Notes under the pieces: generated by a model
The model's input: only the letters and a program-made list of their open reading frames with translations
Database searches by the model: none
What the model was told of the DNA's origin: nothing
Program-made: the position numbers and the translations under genes
Assembly (NCBI GenBank): GCA_019614645.1
Contig: JABWDB010000004.1
Coordinates: forward strand, 19,282,001 to 19,346,000
Direction: 5' to 3'
DNA from: Stratiolaelaps scimitus
Lineage: Eukaryota; Arthropoda; Arachnida; Mesostigmata; Laelapidae
DNA length: 64,000 bases
In this document: positions 50,681 to 62,413 of the stretch, piece after piece
How the letters are laid out: every line of letters starts with the position of its first letter
Numbering within the stretch: position 1 is the stretch's first letter

Positions 50681-51410
50681 CTGTCGTCCGTGTCCGCCGT
50701 GGTCACGGTGCGATAGATCGATAGATAGATATATATATATATATCTGCCTGCTACAAATTTTTGTTCGGTAAAGTTTTTATTAGTCTAGATCTGTCATAC
50801 TGTGTTTTGTTGTTGGTGTTGTCCATCTCGTCGACCCCTGTTGCGACTCGGCATAGCTGTGACAAAGTCGCTGGGCAGGCAGACCACCGTTGCTATTCCA
50901 TTATTATTATTATTATCCATTACTGGTGCCGCCGCTGCGTTAGTTGCTATTATATATTGTTGGATATAGATAGAACATAGAAGCCGTTGTGGTGATTGAT
51001 GCAAGCAATAATAATGATGTTGTTGTTGTCGCCGAAGATGGTTGGCGTTATTATGGTCAATCGTAGCCGGTGCTGGCGTTGTTGCTGTTGGTGTTGATGA
51101 GTGATGAATTGTGGCGGAGCCGTGTGTTTCCGCGAATGGCTATTCTTGTCGTTGTTACTGTTGCTACTACTACTGATATGATTGTTGTTGTTGTTGTGAG
51201 TACTACTGTTATTATTGTGGTTACTTCGTTGCTTGGTTGCTGACAGCAATCATCAATTGACCGACACGCCTTCGTCCGTTCGTATGAGGCCGTGTATGTA
51301 TGAATACACACATATGTGTTTTTGTGTGTATGTGTGTGCGCGTGTGCTTGTCGCAGAGCCAACGTTATTCCGACTCAGTGCGCAGGGCAGAGCTACAACT
51401 GCGCGCCTAC

Positions 51411-51457
51411 TGCGTGTTATATCGCCGACACTGCTCAGAAGGACTCGCCGAAACCTC
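51411..51457 (-). CDS. Gene 2 candidate exon (47 bases)
   Basis: The acceptor is very good (gtacatccatctgcag). The phase 0 frame EVSASPSEQCRRYNT leaves two bases at the donor CGCA|gtaggc, which join the terminal exon to give Gln then FYGETQ. A second frame is open for about 65 codons past the donor, so the exon may be longer in another transcript. Support is the acceptor plus the phase match. Confidence 0.28.
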
Positions 51458-52070
51458 CTGCAGATGGATGTACAGATACATAAACAGATGCATGAACGGG
51501 ATGGGATTTAGGCGATTCGACAGATTTCCGGGGATTAGATAGAACGTGTATAAGAAATTACTTGACGGACATATCTGTCTGTATTATAAATAGCAGGTGG
51601 CGGCAGCAGCAGCCGCCATCGCCGCCATCAATGAGCTCAACAGTAGAATCACAATCGACAGCGTCATAATGATATTAACCGTAACAACAGCGTAGGCCGC
51701 AAAAATCGTGTCGTGCCCGAAATCCATAAGAAAATAATATGTAATAATGAAATATCCGTCAATGTCATGCTGCTGACGATGGTGGTGAAACGATTATCAT
51801 TCTACATAGCTAGGTAGTACTTGCAGTACGGTGTCCGCAGGCGTATTAATATTTATATGTGTTGAGATATAATATTCACTGATTAGGCATTCCTTGCTAC
51901 ACCGCAATACGTTCGCTGTTTCAGCGAGGGATTCAGCACGGCATCATTTCGAATCACACTGTATTTATTGTACTAATGTAGACTCGTGGGACAATAGCCA
52001 ATGGTCTGTAGTTCGGTTTCGCTGCAGCACGCTTTCCAACCATTGTTATATAATAATAACACGCATATAC

Positions 52071-52127
52071 GAGGTTTCTGTGTGACGCTAGTTCGGTCTC
52101 TGCGACTGTTGCTGCCACCTCCGTAAG
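52071..52127 (-). CDS. Gene 2 candidate exon (57 bases)
   Basis: The acceptor is strong (gccggccgtttcgtcag) and the donor is CTC|gtatatgc. The length is a multiple of three, so it is phase-neutral. In phase 0 it reads LTEVAATVAETELASHRNL; in phase 1 it reads YGGGSNSRRDRTSVTQKP, whose codons are half RNY. Phase 0 fits the neighbours as modelled, but the phase 1 product looks more natural, so the frame is open to doubt. Confidence 0.28.
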
Positions 52128-52540
52128 CTGACGAAACGGCCGGCCACAAACGATAAACAGTTGTCTCTCTGAATGTTCGATGGTCGACAGACTCATTTAC
52201 AATGATTGTCATCCATATTCTCCACTGTGGATACAGCTAAACTTCCATCCCATGGCGTGAAAAACAAGATCATTAGGTTGTTTGGTGCAATGTCACCTTG
52301 AACAGATGAGTGTTTATTGCTGTTGTTTCAACTCTTTGCTAGATCCGGCTAACGGGCTGAATCCACCCGCAGCATACGTATACGATTGCGCGTATACGTG
52401 CCTCTGGGCGCTTGCGCATTGCACAGTAGGCAGAAATGTACGTTACATTTTCACAGTTTACTTTTCCCATTGTCATTCATTGGACTTTGACAGCTCGTTT
52501 TCAACAACTCGTTACTGATGCCACCGCAAACCACCACTCG

Positions 52541-52561
52541 ATATATATATTTATATATATC

Positions 52562-52592
<31 letters not shown>
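52541..52592. repeat. Interrupted (AT)n microsatellite
   Basis: AT tract broken by ATCT and ATGT words. Confidence 0.9.
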
Positions 52593-54391
52593 CGTTTGTT
52601 TGTCACGTCATCATTATCGCATGGACAAGATAATATGGATAGTTTGTGTTGGGCAAAATTGTTTGTTTTTTCTACCTACTATTATTGTTAGCAAGCCGTG
52701 TGTTCGCCTTCATGACACAGGGGGCGTCTCCCGCTTCGTCCCGTCATGAATTCGTCTCGCCAGATCCTGGCAGCATCAATCAATTCCCCCTTATTTCAAC
52801 AGCCTTCATTGGCCCTTCTATCGAAGATAGAAAAACGTTGCGATGATGACATGCCGGCTACCAGGCTCGGCATTATTTGTAGGGTCCGTCTGTAGATGTT
52901 CATGTTGATGAACAGGTAGCGGTTTACCTAAAACTATAAGAACCATGCGGTGACCGGAGACCACTGGAACAATAATCTCATTCTGCCACAAGCATAACGG
53001 TATTTTTACCTAAACGACATCGTTTCCAGATGACACTCGAATAAAGAGAGCATAAAGAATCATCTTCTGTAATTTCATTTTTTCAAAGGTATTTTCTCAT
53101 ATCAGTGTTTTCTCCGTCGAATCTGAATTAAACATGATGAGTTATCAACTAGACCATACGCTCTGCTAGCAACTCACGCTTAATTATTCATTCATTAGAC
53201 AATAATAAGTGGCGAGGGCACTGTTGTGATCGTTCGTAGTTAGATCAGTTTTCCGTTCTAGAAAATAGTAACACAATGTTAACAAGATTCTAACACTAAA
53301 CGTCACCTTCCATCCCATCGTATTCGGTTTACAATATGAGGTAGATCGAAATAGGACGTGATCGTGTGCAGTACCGCTCATTGTGTCGTAATTTTTGTTA
53401 GTATTATTATTATGACTACTATTATCATTATTATTATACCGTAATGACAGGTGAACCAACCACAGGCAACTAGGCACTACCAACAGTAATATGATATTAA
53501 CTGCCGACCCAGGCACACAATTCAAACAACAAAAAAAATTATCGAATTTAGAAAGCTTTACGTCTAGTACTTTACATGTCTTTAAGTTCAAGACACGCAC
53601 ATGCATATATATATATATATAATGATGACGAAGTGTCTTTATTGAGTCACCACCGTTTAATCATTGTTAGCTCTTCCGTTCGTGCCCTAACTGATACCCC
53701 CCCAACGACACAAACCCCACTTGGGCGATGCCATGATACTATAGTACCCTAACCACCGGTAGGTTAAGCACCCGCCAAGGGGGATTGTGCCATCATGAAT
53801 GAGACCGACCCGGTTGGATCTGTCTGAGCTATCCGTCTGTTTCGTATAGTGCTCGTGTCTGCCATCAGGGCCTATTGGTGGGGGAATGTTGAAGATGACA
53901 TTCTCGTAGCATTTAATCATGCTTACATAAGGGGCACCCAGACCCGTTTAACGCCATTGACACTCCTCCGGCTACCATTCGTTCATGGCATCTTTGTGCC
54001 TGTTGTCTCAATCGTCGTCGTCGTTCTGCCAGTCAATGCTATGTCCACTCTTGTAAGCGTTGCTAGGTTATGACGATCCCGTGAGCTAGGCACGTAGCCC
54101 GCAGTGTTACGAGCAGTGCTGCCGTTTCCACTGCTGTTGCTTAGCCTCAATAGCAAGTTACATGGAACGCTTCATTCCGAATCGAGATAATAAGGGACGA
54201 AAGCGAGCTGGTATAAACACATAGGCACACAGACCGACCAGCAGGCTGCATCATCCTTAACACCATGCACGTACAACGCGCGCCAACAGACACAACATCG
54301 GGCTACGCCAGCGAGCTGCTGGAAGCGGCTGACAGAGCTGTCTTTCGTCGTAGCGAAAAAGTTGACTGACCCAAGTTGCAACTGAAGCCAC

Positions 54392-54508
54392 TGCGTACAA
54401 GGCGCAGTGGTAATGCGATTTCGAATCTGCGACAACGGCCGTCATTAGTAGGTCTGATGACCGCCTCATCCCGGGAGGCGGCTCCTCGCTGCTATCGCCG
54501 CCACCGCC
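54392..54508 (-). CDS. Gene 2 candidate exon: acidic/Pro segment
   Basis: The acceptor is one of the best in the window (long pyrimidine tract ending ctttttctccag). Only phase 0 is open. The product starts GGGGDSSEEPPPGMRRSSDL and continues LMTAVVADSKSHYHCALYA to a weak donor (GCA|gtggct). The frame stays open past this donor, so the 3' border is uncertain. The Gly/Ser/Glu/Pro start and RRSS motif fit a disordered, kinase-accessible segment (inference). Confidence 0.3.
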
Positions 54509-55059
54509 CTGGAGAAAAAAGGAGGTGGCAAAAGCAGTAGCAACAACGGGCAATTTGGACAATTTCGACAACAGCTCGAGTCTCGCCACGGTAACAGAGG
54601 TGGCTCTGCGGTGACGGGCATTCGCTCGTCGACATCGGTCACGATGTCGATGTGGCCAGTGCCGAGAGTTAGCGTTTCTCGTAGGGAACTCGCTGAGAGC
54701 AGCGGTGGTAGCGTTGGCACCGAGCGTCCAGGCTAGTCAATTCGTCTCGCACGGTGATGACAAAATACCACTTTTCGACATCGGGAACGTCGTTGATCCC
54801 TGAGTTGCCTTCCAGTGGTCAATAGTCACAGGTTGTTACATCGAACGGATAATACGGTAATAATGGAAGTAGACGGTAGTAATAATAATAATAATAGTAG
54901 TTGTGAAAGATAGCTTAGTAATTCTGAGGGGAACTCTAGGCCTAGCGCACAGCTAACCAGACAGTTGGCTGGGCGAATAGATGGGTCCCTGTAAGGGCAA
55001 AGTCACTGTTTTAAGCTGTAAAAACCATGGGAATCCAGCGGTGAAAGACTTACTCTTTG

Positions 55060-55140
55060 ATGGCTACAGTGTTCTAATAGGCTAAATCTTACCCTCGATG
55101 GCGGAAGTCGCGAGTTCAACTCCTGTGCTTGGATATTTAG
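55060..55140 (+). mobile_element. Weak tRNA-like element
   Basis: A B-box-like GAGTTCAACTCC sits about 50 bases after TGGCTACAGTG. The spacing is right but both boxes are imperfect. A similar word order (CACAGTAG...GGGCTAAAT) recurs about 90 bases downstream, hinting at an old duplication. Confidence 0.22.
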
Positions 55141-56197
55141 CCTTGAACAGCCACAGTAGCCTTTATGATTCTGGATTCAATGGGCTAAATGTTGTACTGA
55201 ATTCCATATGTAACTGTGTAGGTCTCTTGAAGAATTAACTGCCTAAATTCCCCGTTCAGCTAATTGAGATAGCCCCCCCCGCGGTGGTCACCTCTGGGCG
55301 CAACTCTTCGAGGGATGACGAAGGTGGTGGCATGATAAGGTTTGATATTTGAGAGGTCCACACGGATATTTCTATACCAGGTATCATCCCGATGGGCGCG
55401 TATTTTAGACGTATTTCGAGGACGAAACTGGTCCAATTCAACCCAAATGTCCAAATGTCAGCCCAAAGCTATTGCCCTTGTTGACGAGCTCAGTTGCACA
55501 TTTGAACACCATCAAAATTGCAGGAATTGATCCATAAATCGATGGGGCACTGGGCAGACTCGAGTATAACGCATCCCATATTTGTAGTTGTTTGCAGCAA
55601 GGTTTAGCGTATCATGATTTCATGGTTTGACATCAGCCACTTCATTTCCAAAATTACACTGACGTCAGCAGCATCGAACGACTTATGTATCCGCTCTGCT
55701 AGTGTGAAATCATCAGCGAAGCGTACTGTCAGCGTGCACTGCCAGCCGATACGCAATCGATTTCAGTCCAACTCGGGACTTCCATTTAGCCCTAGCTAAA
55801 CGCATGTTTCCACATCCAGGCTATCTTCTCCATGTCTCGCTGCTTGCTCCGCATTTTATCCTGATCTTCTCTCTGCATTTATAAACGTGTTATTACTTCT
55901 ACCAGTCTTCTTCGTAAATGCACGTCTCCCTCCCTCCCTGGCCCCGCCGTCGCTCCAGAGCTAATGCTTCGTGGAAACCATGTGAAGATTCGCATTATGA
56001 AGATTCGAGTCAACGGCTTCCATCCGGCTTCGCCGGCCGAAGACGTCGATTGCCACGTCAACATGTTCAGGTCTACGTTCTCATGTCCATCGCTGATATT
56101 GTTGACAAAAAGGCGTCAAAAACAATAGCGAAACCAGTAGTCGCCTCCGGAACGTAAAGGCTTCCGGGCACATTTAACGAAAGGAAAAACTCCAAAG

Positions 56198-56260
<63 letters not shown>
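56198..56260. repeat. (TA)n microsatellite, about 60 bases
   Basis: The longest dinucleotide tract in the window. It is near-pure TA with only one or two interruptions at the ends. Confidence 0.95.
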
Positions 56261-56262
<2 letters not shown>

Positions 56263-57065
56263 TATACCATATTTGTGCATAAACGGGCGGCACGGTCGCG
56301 TGTGACTGCGACGCCAACGGCGGATGCGACAATTTCTTCGCGGCGCGTTCAAAAAAAATGACGAGAAAAGAGATGTTCATTCGTCATCTCGTCCACAACC
56401 CGAAAGCCGGCCCGCCGTCCGGCCGGCCGGCTGACAATCAATGTCGCCGTGGCACCGCCCTGCCAACGCTTTGACGCAATGATCATGTTCGGCGCTACTA
56501 TTCTCTGCTCGTCATCAGACCTCTCTACAAAGGCGCGGTGTATAAGGCATTTGTCTATCGCTCCGATCGTAGTCACATATTGGCATTACCTGTTGCTGCT
56601 GCTGCTGCCGCGGCTACTGATGTTATCCGTTCGTGGTAGAAAGGTTCGAGGTAAGTAACCAAAATATCTGACTGTACCCGCTGAGATAATGAGTTGACTG
56701 CGCATCTCGCGCTGTCTCGGTGATCATTTTGTTTGCTGTTGTGCTTGAGTCGGTTTCACTTGTTGTTTTTTTTTTGTATTTCATAGAGAACTTGGTTTGT
56801 TTCTTAGAAATGTATTGTGCGCCACTGAGTTTGGTGGAGGCGGAGGGAAGGGAACCGCAGCTGTGGGCCATGCGTTTTCTCGAATGCTATGGCGCTGTTT
56901 CTACGCTAGCTGAGGTTAATGTGACCGTTATTTCAGCCGCTATTGTTCGAAAGTGTCCTTCGTGGTGTAGTGATACAGAGTTCGAATGGAGTTCCTAAAG
57001 TGACCACAAGTATAAGATTGATATGTGGCATTTTGTTTTTGCTGTAGACCACACGTTCACCGCAC

Positions 57066-57068
<3 letters not shown>

Positions 57069-57101
<33 letters not shown>
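57069..57101. repeat. (AT)n microsatellite
   Basis: Pure AT tract. Shorter tracts of the same kind lie near 652, 808, 8308, 15970, 19135, 36113, 38812, 43550, 62383, 62934 and 63538. Confidence 0.95.
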
Positions 57102-57103
<2 letters not shown>

Positions 57104-57967
57104 CAGGCCTTCTGAGTAACAAACGCTTCGCATTCAGTTGACGTGTGGCGGGCATGTAGCGATAAGCGGAGAAGCGCCTAGCAAAGTTCCGCCGACAGAA
57201 AACACGACGCAGCCATCGAAGGGTCCACTACCCCTGCCAATGATAGCGACATATAAACAGTGTTACTGCCACACTCGGGTCATCAACGATTACTTTGGGA
57301 CCGGTGGTGGGGTTCTTCGCTTTCTCTTCCTCCCGTTTTTTTTCTATCACTAAGCGTTCCGTTGTTGTGATTTACTCTCGAGCGGACGAGACGCACAAAA
57401 CGACGATGCGGTGGATTTAAGCCCAAATTCCCGTCGGTGATTCTTGTGGGGATCCCGTACCGCACAATGTCCACCATCTACATTTACTGGTGGATGCACT
57501 ATTCTATATATATATATATATATATATTCTCTACATATGGCTGTTTATACACAGTACAGGAACAGAGTGTAGATATACATACGGTCATTTGTTCATTCGG
57601 GTTGGGTCGCCTACTAGCTACTTCTGGTGCTGTCGCGGCGATTTACAACGCAGTCAATAACGATTAGCGCAAGCAGTCGAAGCAGCCGTAAGCCAGTCGC
57701 AGCGCTTTCTCATATATATATATATATGTATGTATGTGCTTACTGCGCGATAGACACGCGCCATGGGCTTATGTACGATCTTGCTGTGATATGTATGTAT
57801 ATATACATATATGTATATAGCCTTTGCGGGTAACGCAATATTTGTGCTTTCCGTTACCAAGCGTGCCAGTGAAGACGGTCATTGGTAGGCTGTTGGTGAA
57901 GGCTCCACATCCGACGGTCCCGCAACCGGTAGCACAATCGGTAGCGAGCCACGATGGGCGAACTTAC

Positions 57968-58018
57968 GCTGCGCTGTGTTTGGTTTGACAACTCCGGACA
58001 CTCTTCGCACCGGCGAGG
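57968..58018 (-). CDS. Gene 2 candidate exon (51 bases)
   Basis: Acceptor tgaaagctacaacag and donor CAGC|gtaagttc are both strong. The exon is 51 bases, so phase-neutral, and all three frames are open: PRRCEECPELSNQTQRS in phase 0, SPVRRVSGVVKPNTAQ in phase 1, LAGAKSVRSCQTKHSAA in phase 2. Phase 0 fits the other gene 2 exons as modelled. The splice sites are convincing; the frame is not. Confidence 0.3.
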
Positions 58019-58686
58019 CTGTTGTAGCTTTCAAATAGAATATAAATCTACAAATTCTCTGACAGTCTGACACCCCTTTGTATTATATTACAATATGCAT
58101 AATATATGTGTATATATATATGTATTTTTTATTTGTCGTTTATTTTCCACGTGCGTATTACGTCAATCAAACATTCCAAGGAAACCCTTGCCATCTTGAT
58201 GGTGAACCAGTTTTTCGAGAGCGTTTTCAATACACCTGCTGTTATTGTTGTAAGAAGAAATTTTGCTCGGTTGCGAATACCCTTGGTCACTTTCTGTACA
58301 CGCGTTAGCTGATCTGTGCCTAATCGACGACATTGCTTGCAGTTTACATAATGTTCAGTCTCATTAGAATTCACATCAGTCAATCAATCAGTCAAGGTGG
58401 CTATTCCCGGTCTGTTTCGTATAGACAAATGCCGAGAGACACTGAAGAGCAGAGAACGCCACGGTGCGAGATTGAAGTTGCTATTAGCGGTACCGTTATT
58501 TAACGCTGAAAATACCCGTGTTAAAGTCGATTTCTAGGTGGACAAAACGTACAGATAATCTAGACCAGCATTTACGGCGGTCACTGGGCATAATGTCATC
58601 ACTCGCTCAAACATTACGTGTGATACACGTACGACCATTCGAGCGCATTGCGTCAAATGCGTACACATATCAATTGAGTAACAATG

Positions 58687-58865
58687 TTCGGGCTGACGCA
58701 CAGCAAACAGTTAACGTTGACGGTGCAACTGCTTTCGGCATTGTTTCATAAGAGGGACCCGTTTAAATGCAAATGCGCGACGGTGGGGATCGAGCCCGTG
58801 CACCTACGTCCGTCTCCTCCAACGATTGCAAGGCGCGCACGAATGAACCACGCCATCGGGCTCGA
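58687..58865 (-). mobile_element. tRNA-derived SINE, copy 2 (inverted)
   Basis: Read on the minus strand it starts GAGCCCGATGGCGTGG, has the B box GGCTCGATCCCCACCG, the tail block CATTTGCATTTAAA and the body block GAAAGCAGTTGCACCGT. It matches the copy at 48055-48242 through at least 170 bases with scattered changes, and lies in the opposite orientation about 10.5 kb away. The B box has one change (GGCTCGA), so it may be inactive. Confidence 0.65.
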
Positions 58866-60609
58866 GTAACAACTACTACAATACTGTACGCATGCTTTTT
58901 TTTCCCCCCCCGTTTGTTACGTGGTCGTCCCGTCGTTAGACTGTAGTTCGTGCCGCTGAGTGGAGCAGCCTTCTCTACAACAGACATCACGGTGTCTGCC
59001 TGACAACCAACTGTGTGGCTCCATCGTCGGACGGAGACAATCGAAGGTGGTGGTTCAATGCTTCATGCGGTTGCCACAGCTCAAGCCATCACTATTTGTG
59101 CTGGCGCATCGACCTGCCTGCCATCTTCTCAATCTTCAACCACTTCCACTAAACTACGATCTGTTATTTCTGTCCGTTCGACTTCGTCCGGGCAAAAACC
59201 AACCCCGCTTTGCTTTTGATCACCGCTACAGTCGCTTCAGCGATCGAGTCACGAGCGTTCTCCGGCAGCGGCCACCAACACCTCTCACAGTCCACAGACA
59301 CTCAGAGAGATGAAGAGAGTGTGACAGTGAGAGAGAGAGAGAGAGTCAACGGCGCTCGCCGTGGCGACGTAGTTCCAGTGTTGCTCGGTTGCGTTTCGTT
59401 GCATTGTCGATGCTTTCTGCCTCGGGGCGGGATTGTCAGAAAACACAGACGGACGACTGCATTCGACGCGGTCGTCTTTTACCTCATAGCGCTCATGGCC
59501 CTCCTCTAATTCCCCTATATTCTGTCTACCGCCGCCGCCGCCACCGCTCGAAGTCGAACGCTAACGCCGGCCATAACTCAGCTGCCCTGGCTCACACGGC
59601 AGCTACTCCTCGGAGCACTTCCCGCACTGCACCCGCTCCATCGGCTTCGTTCGCTGCTGTCTGCTCCCGTGTCTCGCCTTGCTCGACGCTTCTCCAGTTT
59701 CTGCTTTTCCACCGTTGGCCGAACGTTGCGCGAACCCCCAGCCCCTGTCATCGCAGCGTGCTCTTCTTGTCAGTGGCGCTAGCTGCGCAGTAGCAGCATC
59801 CATCGGTGACTTTGCATAGCACATAGATAGATCCTCTCAGATGTTCCTCTGCCGCTACAGCTGCCTCTATCACTGCATCTGATGATGTCTGTCGCTCGAG
59901 CCGCTGCTCCGTGCTCCAGTCCACCCATCACTTCGTCACTGGCTTCACGTGTGCGTAGCGTATCGGAGTGAGTCCGAAAACTAACTCGTTCCCTTCGCAA
60001 GCCCCTGCTTGCTTCTGGCCCCCGGTGTTCTCGCGTGCTCGCTCGCTCGTCGAACTGTTCCTCTCTGCCTGTTCAGACTGTATTTACTCCTAGGCTTGGC
60101 TAGCCTGCCCAGCTGCGCAGTCTGCGCTCGCGAACTGTCTATCTACTATATGTATCTGTATGTCTGCTTGCCTTTAGGCTACTGCTCTCGTCACCGATGT
60201 CGCCGTTGGCGTTGCGAGAGTTGTCGCTGCTGACGGGCGTCTCTTCGCTGTTCTTCGCGTGATGACAGATCTTCTCGTATTTCACCTTTCGTCCTGCTTC
60301 GACTTCTACCTTAGAGCTGCTGCGACAGTTCCCCCGTTCTTAGTATAGTTCGCTGTCTCGGCAGCAGTACAACCACCGCCTGCTGCAGACCTGCCATCAA
60401 ACTAGCTGCGCCTATTGTTGCCACTGCCATTGGTAATAGTTGCTGTTACTGCTCTGCTGGCTACGCTATGGCCAGACGACAGTCGTTGGTTGACACGTTG
60501 GTTGGCAGTAGAGCGCTACCATTGAGAAGCATGGAGCAGAATAGATTGGAGTACTATTAGTACCACCACACCTGTGCCGCCGCCCTTGCTAGCCCGCCAT
60601 AGACGACAC
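58866..60609. other. GC-rich, C/T-rich block
   Basis: The plus strand is rich in C and T with CGC, CTC and GCC triplets (59.5-60.2 kb), giving open frames such as 59389-59793. It resembles a promoter or untranslated exon more than coding sequence. A (GA)n run lies at about 59330. Confidence 0.35.
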
Positions 60610-60673
60610 CTCTGAGGGAAGGTGCCTCCGATCAGTTGAAGGCAGGACGGCGACTCTCCCGCTTCCTGCGCCG
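60610..60673 (-). CDS. Gene 2 candidate exon (64 bases)
   Basis: Acceptor catcacattgtcctcag and donor AGAG|gtgtcg bound 64 bases. In phase 2 it reads GAGSGRVAVLPSTDRRHLPS then E and ends in phase 0, matching the exon at 57968-58018. In phase 1 it reads AQEAGESPSCLQLIGGTFPQ and ends in phase 2. The two cannot be told apart without an upstream exon. No start codon was found further right in a consistent phase. Confidence 0.22.
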
Positions 60674-60774
60674 CTGAGGACAATGTGATGCGGCGTCACA
60701 CCGATGGAAACGACCAACCACGACAGAGGCAACGAACAGCCAACCCTGTCAAAGTGTCGTCTATCGGTGTAGTT

Positions 60775-60781
<7 letters not shown>

Positions 60782-60819
<38 letters not shown>
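60782..60819. repeat. (AT)n microsatellite
   Basis: Pure AT tract just right of the candidate exon at 60610-60673. Confidence 0.95.
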
Positions 60820-60821
<2 letters not shown>

Positions 60822-61329
60822 TGAGTTTAACGAGTGAGGGCGCGCGGACGACGTTATTCTTCAACGTGTGCGTAGATCTCATTGGCGGACTGGCTAGCTA
60901 TTCTGTGCTGGCTACATGACTGTGCCGTGTGTGTGTGTGCATAATGTGCACTTTAGTTTGGCTGCACGTTTGCGCTCACGTGGTAACTACCTATAAGAAT
61001 ATGTCGTATTGTCCTACAAGTTACGATGATAGTTGCGATGATAGTCGCGCCCTGCGACAGTGTCGGTCGCCCGACCCAGAAAGGCGCAGGGCGACCCAGC
61101 CACGTCAGTGACTGGGTTTACCCTAGCCCCATCCTCGCCCGTGGAAACGAAGATCATACCGAGTTTGAGCTTGTTCTTCTGCTTTGACATTATGACGCCT
61201 CCAGCGAAGACAGCTGACGTACCTGCCAATCTATGGGGACCGCTTTCGCACGTGAACACGAGAGAACAAGAGAGCAGCTAAAGGATTGGCTCAGAGCCAT
61301 CACATTTGTCAAATAAACTCGCGTCCATC

Positions 61330-62200
61330 AGTCGTTCCCAATGTCTCCCCTATCCGTATTTCAACGCTGTATGTCTCCAATAGGCGGATTGCAGCAGTTC
61401 ACTTACAGAAATCGGCAAACGCTCACAACTAGAATATATATATCCCGTTTTTCCGCTCTCGTTTTTTCTCTGTCAGTTTTTTTTTTGTCTGATACCCTTA
61501 CTTCTTCAACGTTGTCTGATAGCGTAATGCGGTGTAAATCGCCCATAGGCGTCGGTCCGCCCGGCGCCTCGGTAACATTCACCCCGAAGCCGAATGCGGA
61601 GGCTCGGCCGACTAACACACAGCGGACTACCCCGTTCGAAATGACATCTGCTCGCAGTCAACGGACAAACGACGCGGCCAACCTAACTTTCCAGACGGCT
61701 GTTGACTCTGGCTACCGGCGGCGCTATTCTGAAAATTGAGCAACTCTGGCCGGCGTCGGCTGTTCCAGATTCCGTCCCACTTCCAGATGATCATTCTCAT
61801 CATGCTTTGCTAGCTTCAGACAACACCTTGGCTCTCACGGCGCCAGCCGGCGGCGGGGCTCGCTCGAGGTCGAACCAATACGCACGCAAAGCAAACAGCG
61901 GGCTTTACCCAACGAGCTCCGTTTTCGGCGGGCTGCCGTCGGACGAAATGGGAAGCCTCGTGTTCAAGTCGACGGCGGTGACGACGTTTTGTGACACCGA
62001 TAGCGGGACCTCCACAACGTGGTGTCGGGCAGGCGTCACTCACCAGCATCGTAATCACGATAATAATGACAACAACAATAATAATAATATTGATAATAGT
62101 AGTAGTGGTAGCTGGTGGTGGAGCAGGTCGCTCGTAACGAACAGACCCCGCTGCTGCCGCTGCCGACCCCATCAACGATTGGTGATTTTGTGTTACTGAT
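61330..62200. other. Coding-like block, strand unresolved
   Basis: On the plus strand a long pyrimidine tract ending ttgtctgatag precedes an open frame (VMRCKSPIGVGPPGASVTFT onward) that stops at about 61739. A frame one base out then continues to 62199 (SGLYPTSSVFGGLPSDEMGS and more). On the minus strand, 61618-61517 gives SAFGFGVNVTEAPGGPTPMG ending NVEE before a good donor (GAA|gtaagg). Another minus segment, 61240-61136, gives FAGGVIMSKQKNKLKLGMIF between AG and GT sites. Neither strand yields a phase-consistent chain. A real exon is likely here, but I cannot say on which strand. Confidence 0.3.
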
Positions 62201-62299
62201 ATTGCTCTTGGTGTTGTTGTTGCTGTTGTCGTCAGTGCTGCTGTCGCTGTTATAAATAATAGGGCTATCGCGGGCCATGCCAACGCTGCTCACGTTTGC

Positions 62300-62382
62300 C
62301 TATTCACGAGGATTCTGCGCCTGCTGGTCGTTATGCGGTAAAGCTTGAAGCAACCTATAAAAGAGCAGTGTGCTGTTTCCGT

Positions 62383-62413
<31 letters not shown>

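Noticed and set aside
53200..53606. 140-codon minus frame with a hydrophobic segment
   Set aside because: Half is an Asn-rich ATT/AAT repeat; the hydrophobic part follows a poly-T run. No acceptor joins it to another exon.
58400..58430. 16-base match (gtctgtttcgtatag region) with 53838
   Set aside because: A match of this length is expected about once by chance in 64 kb and the flanks differ.
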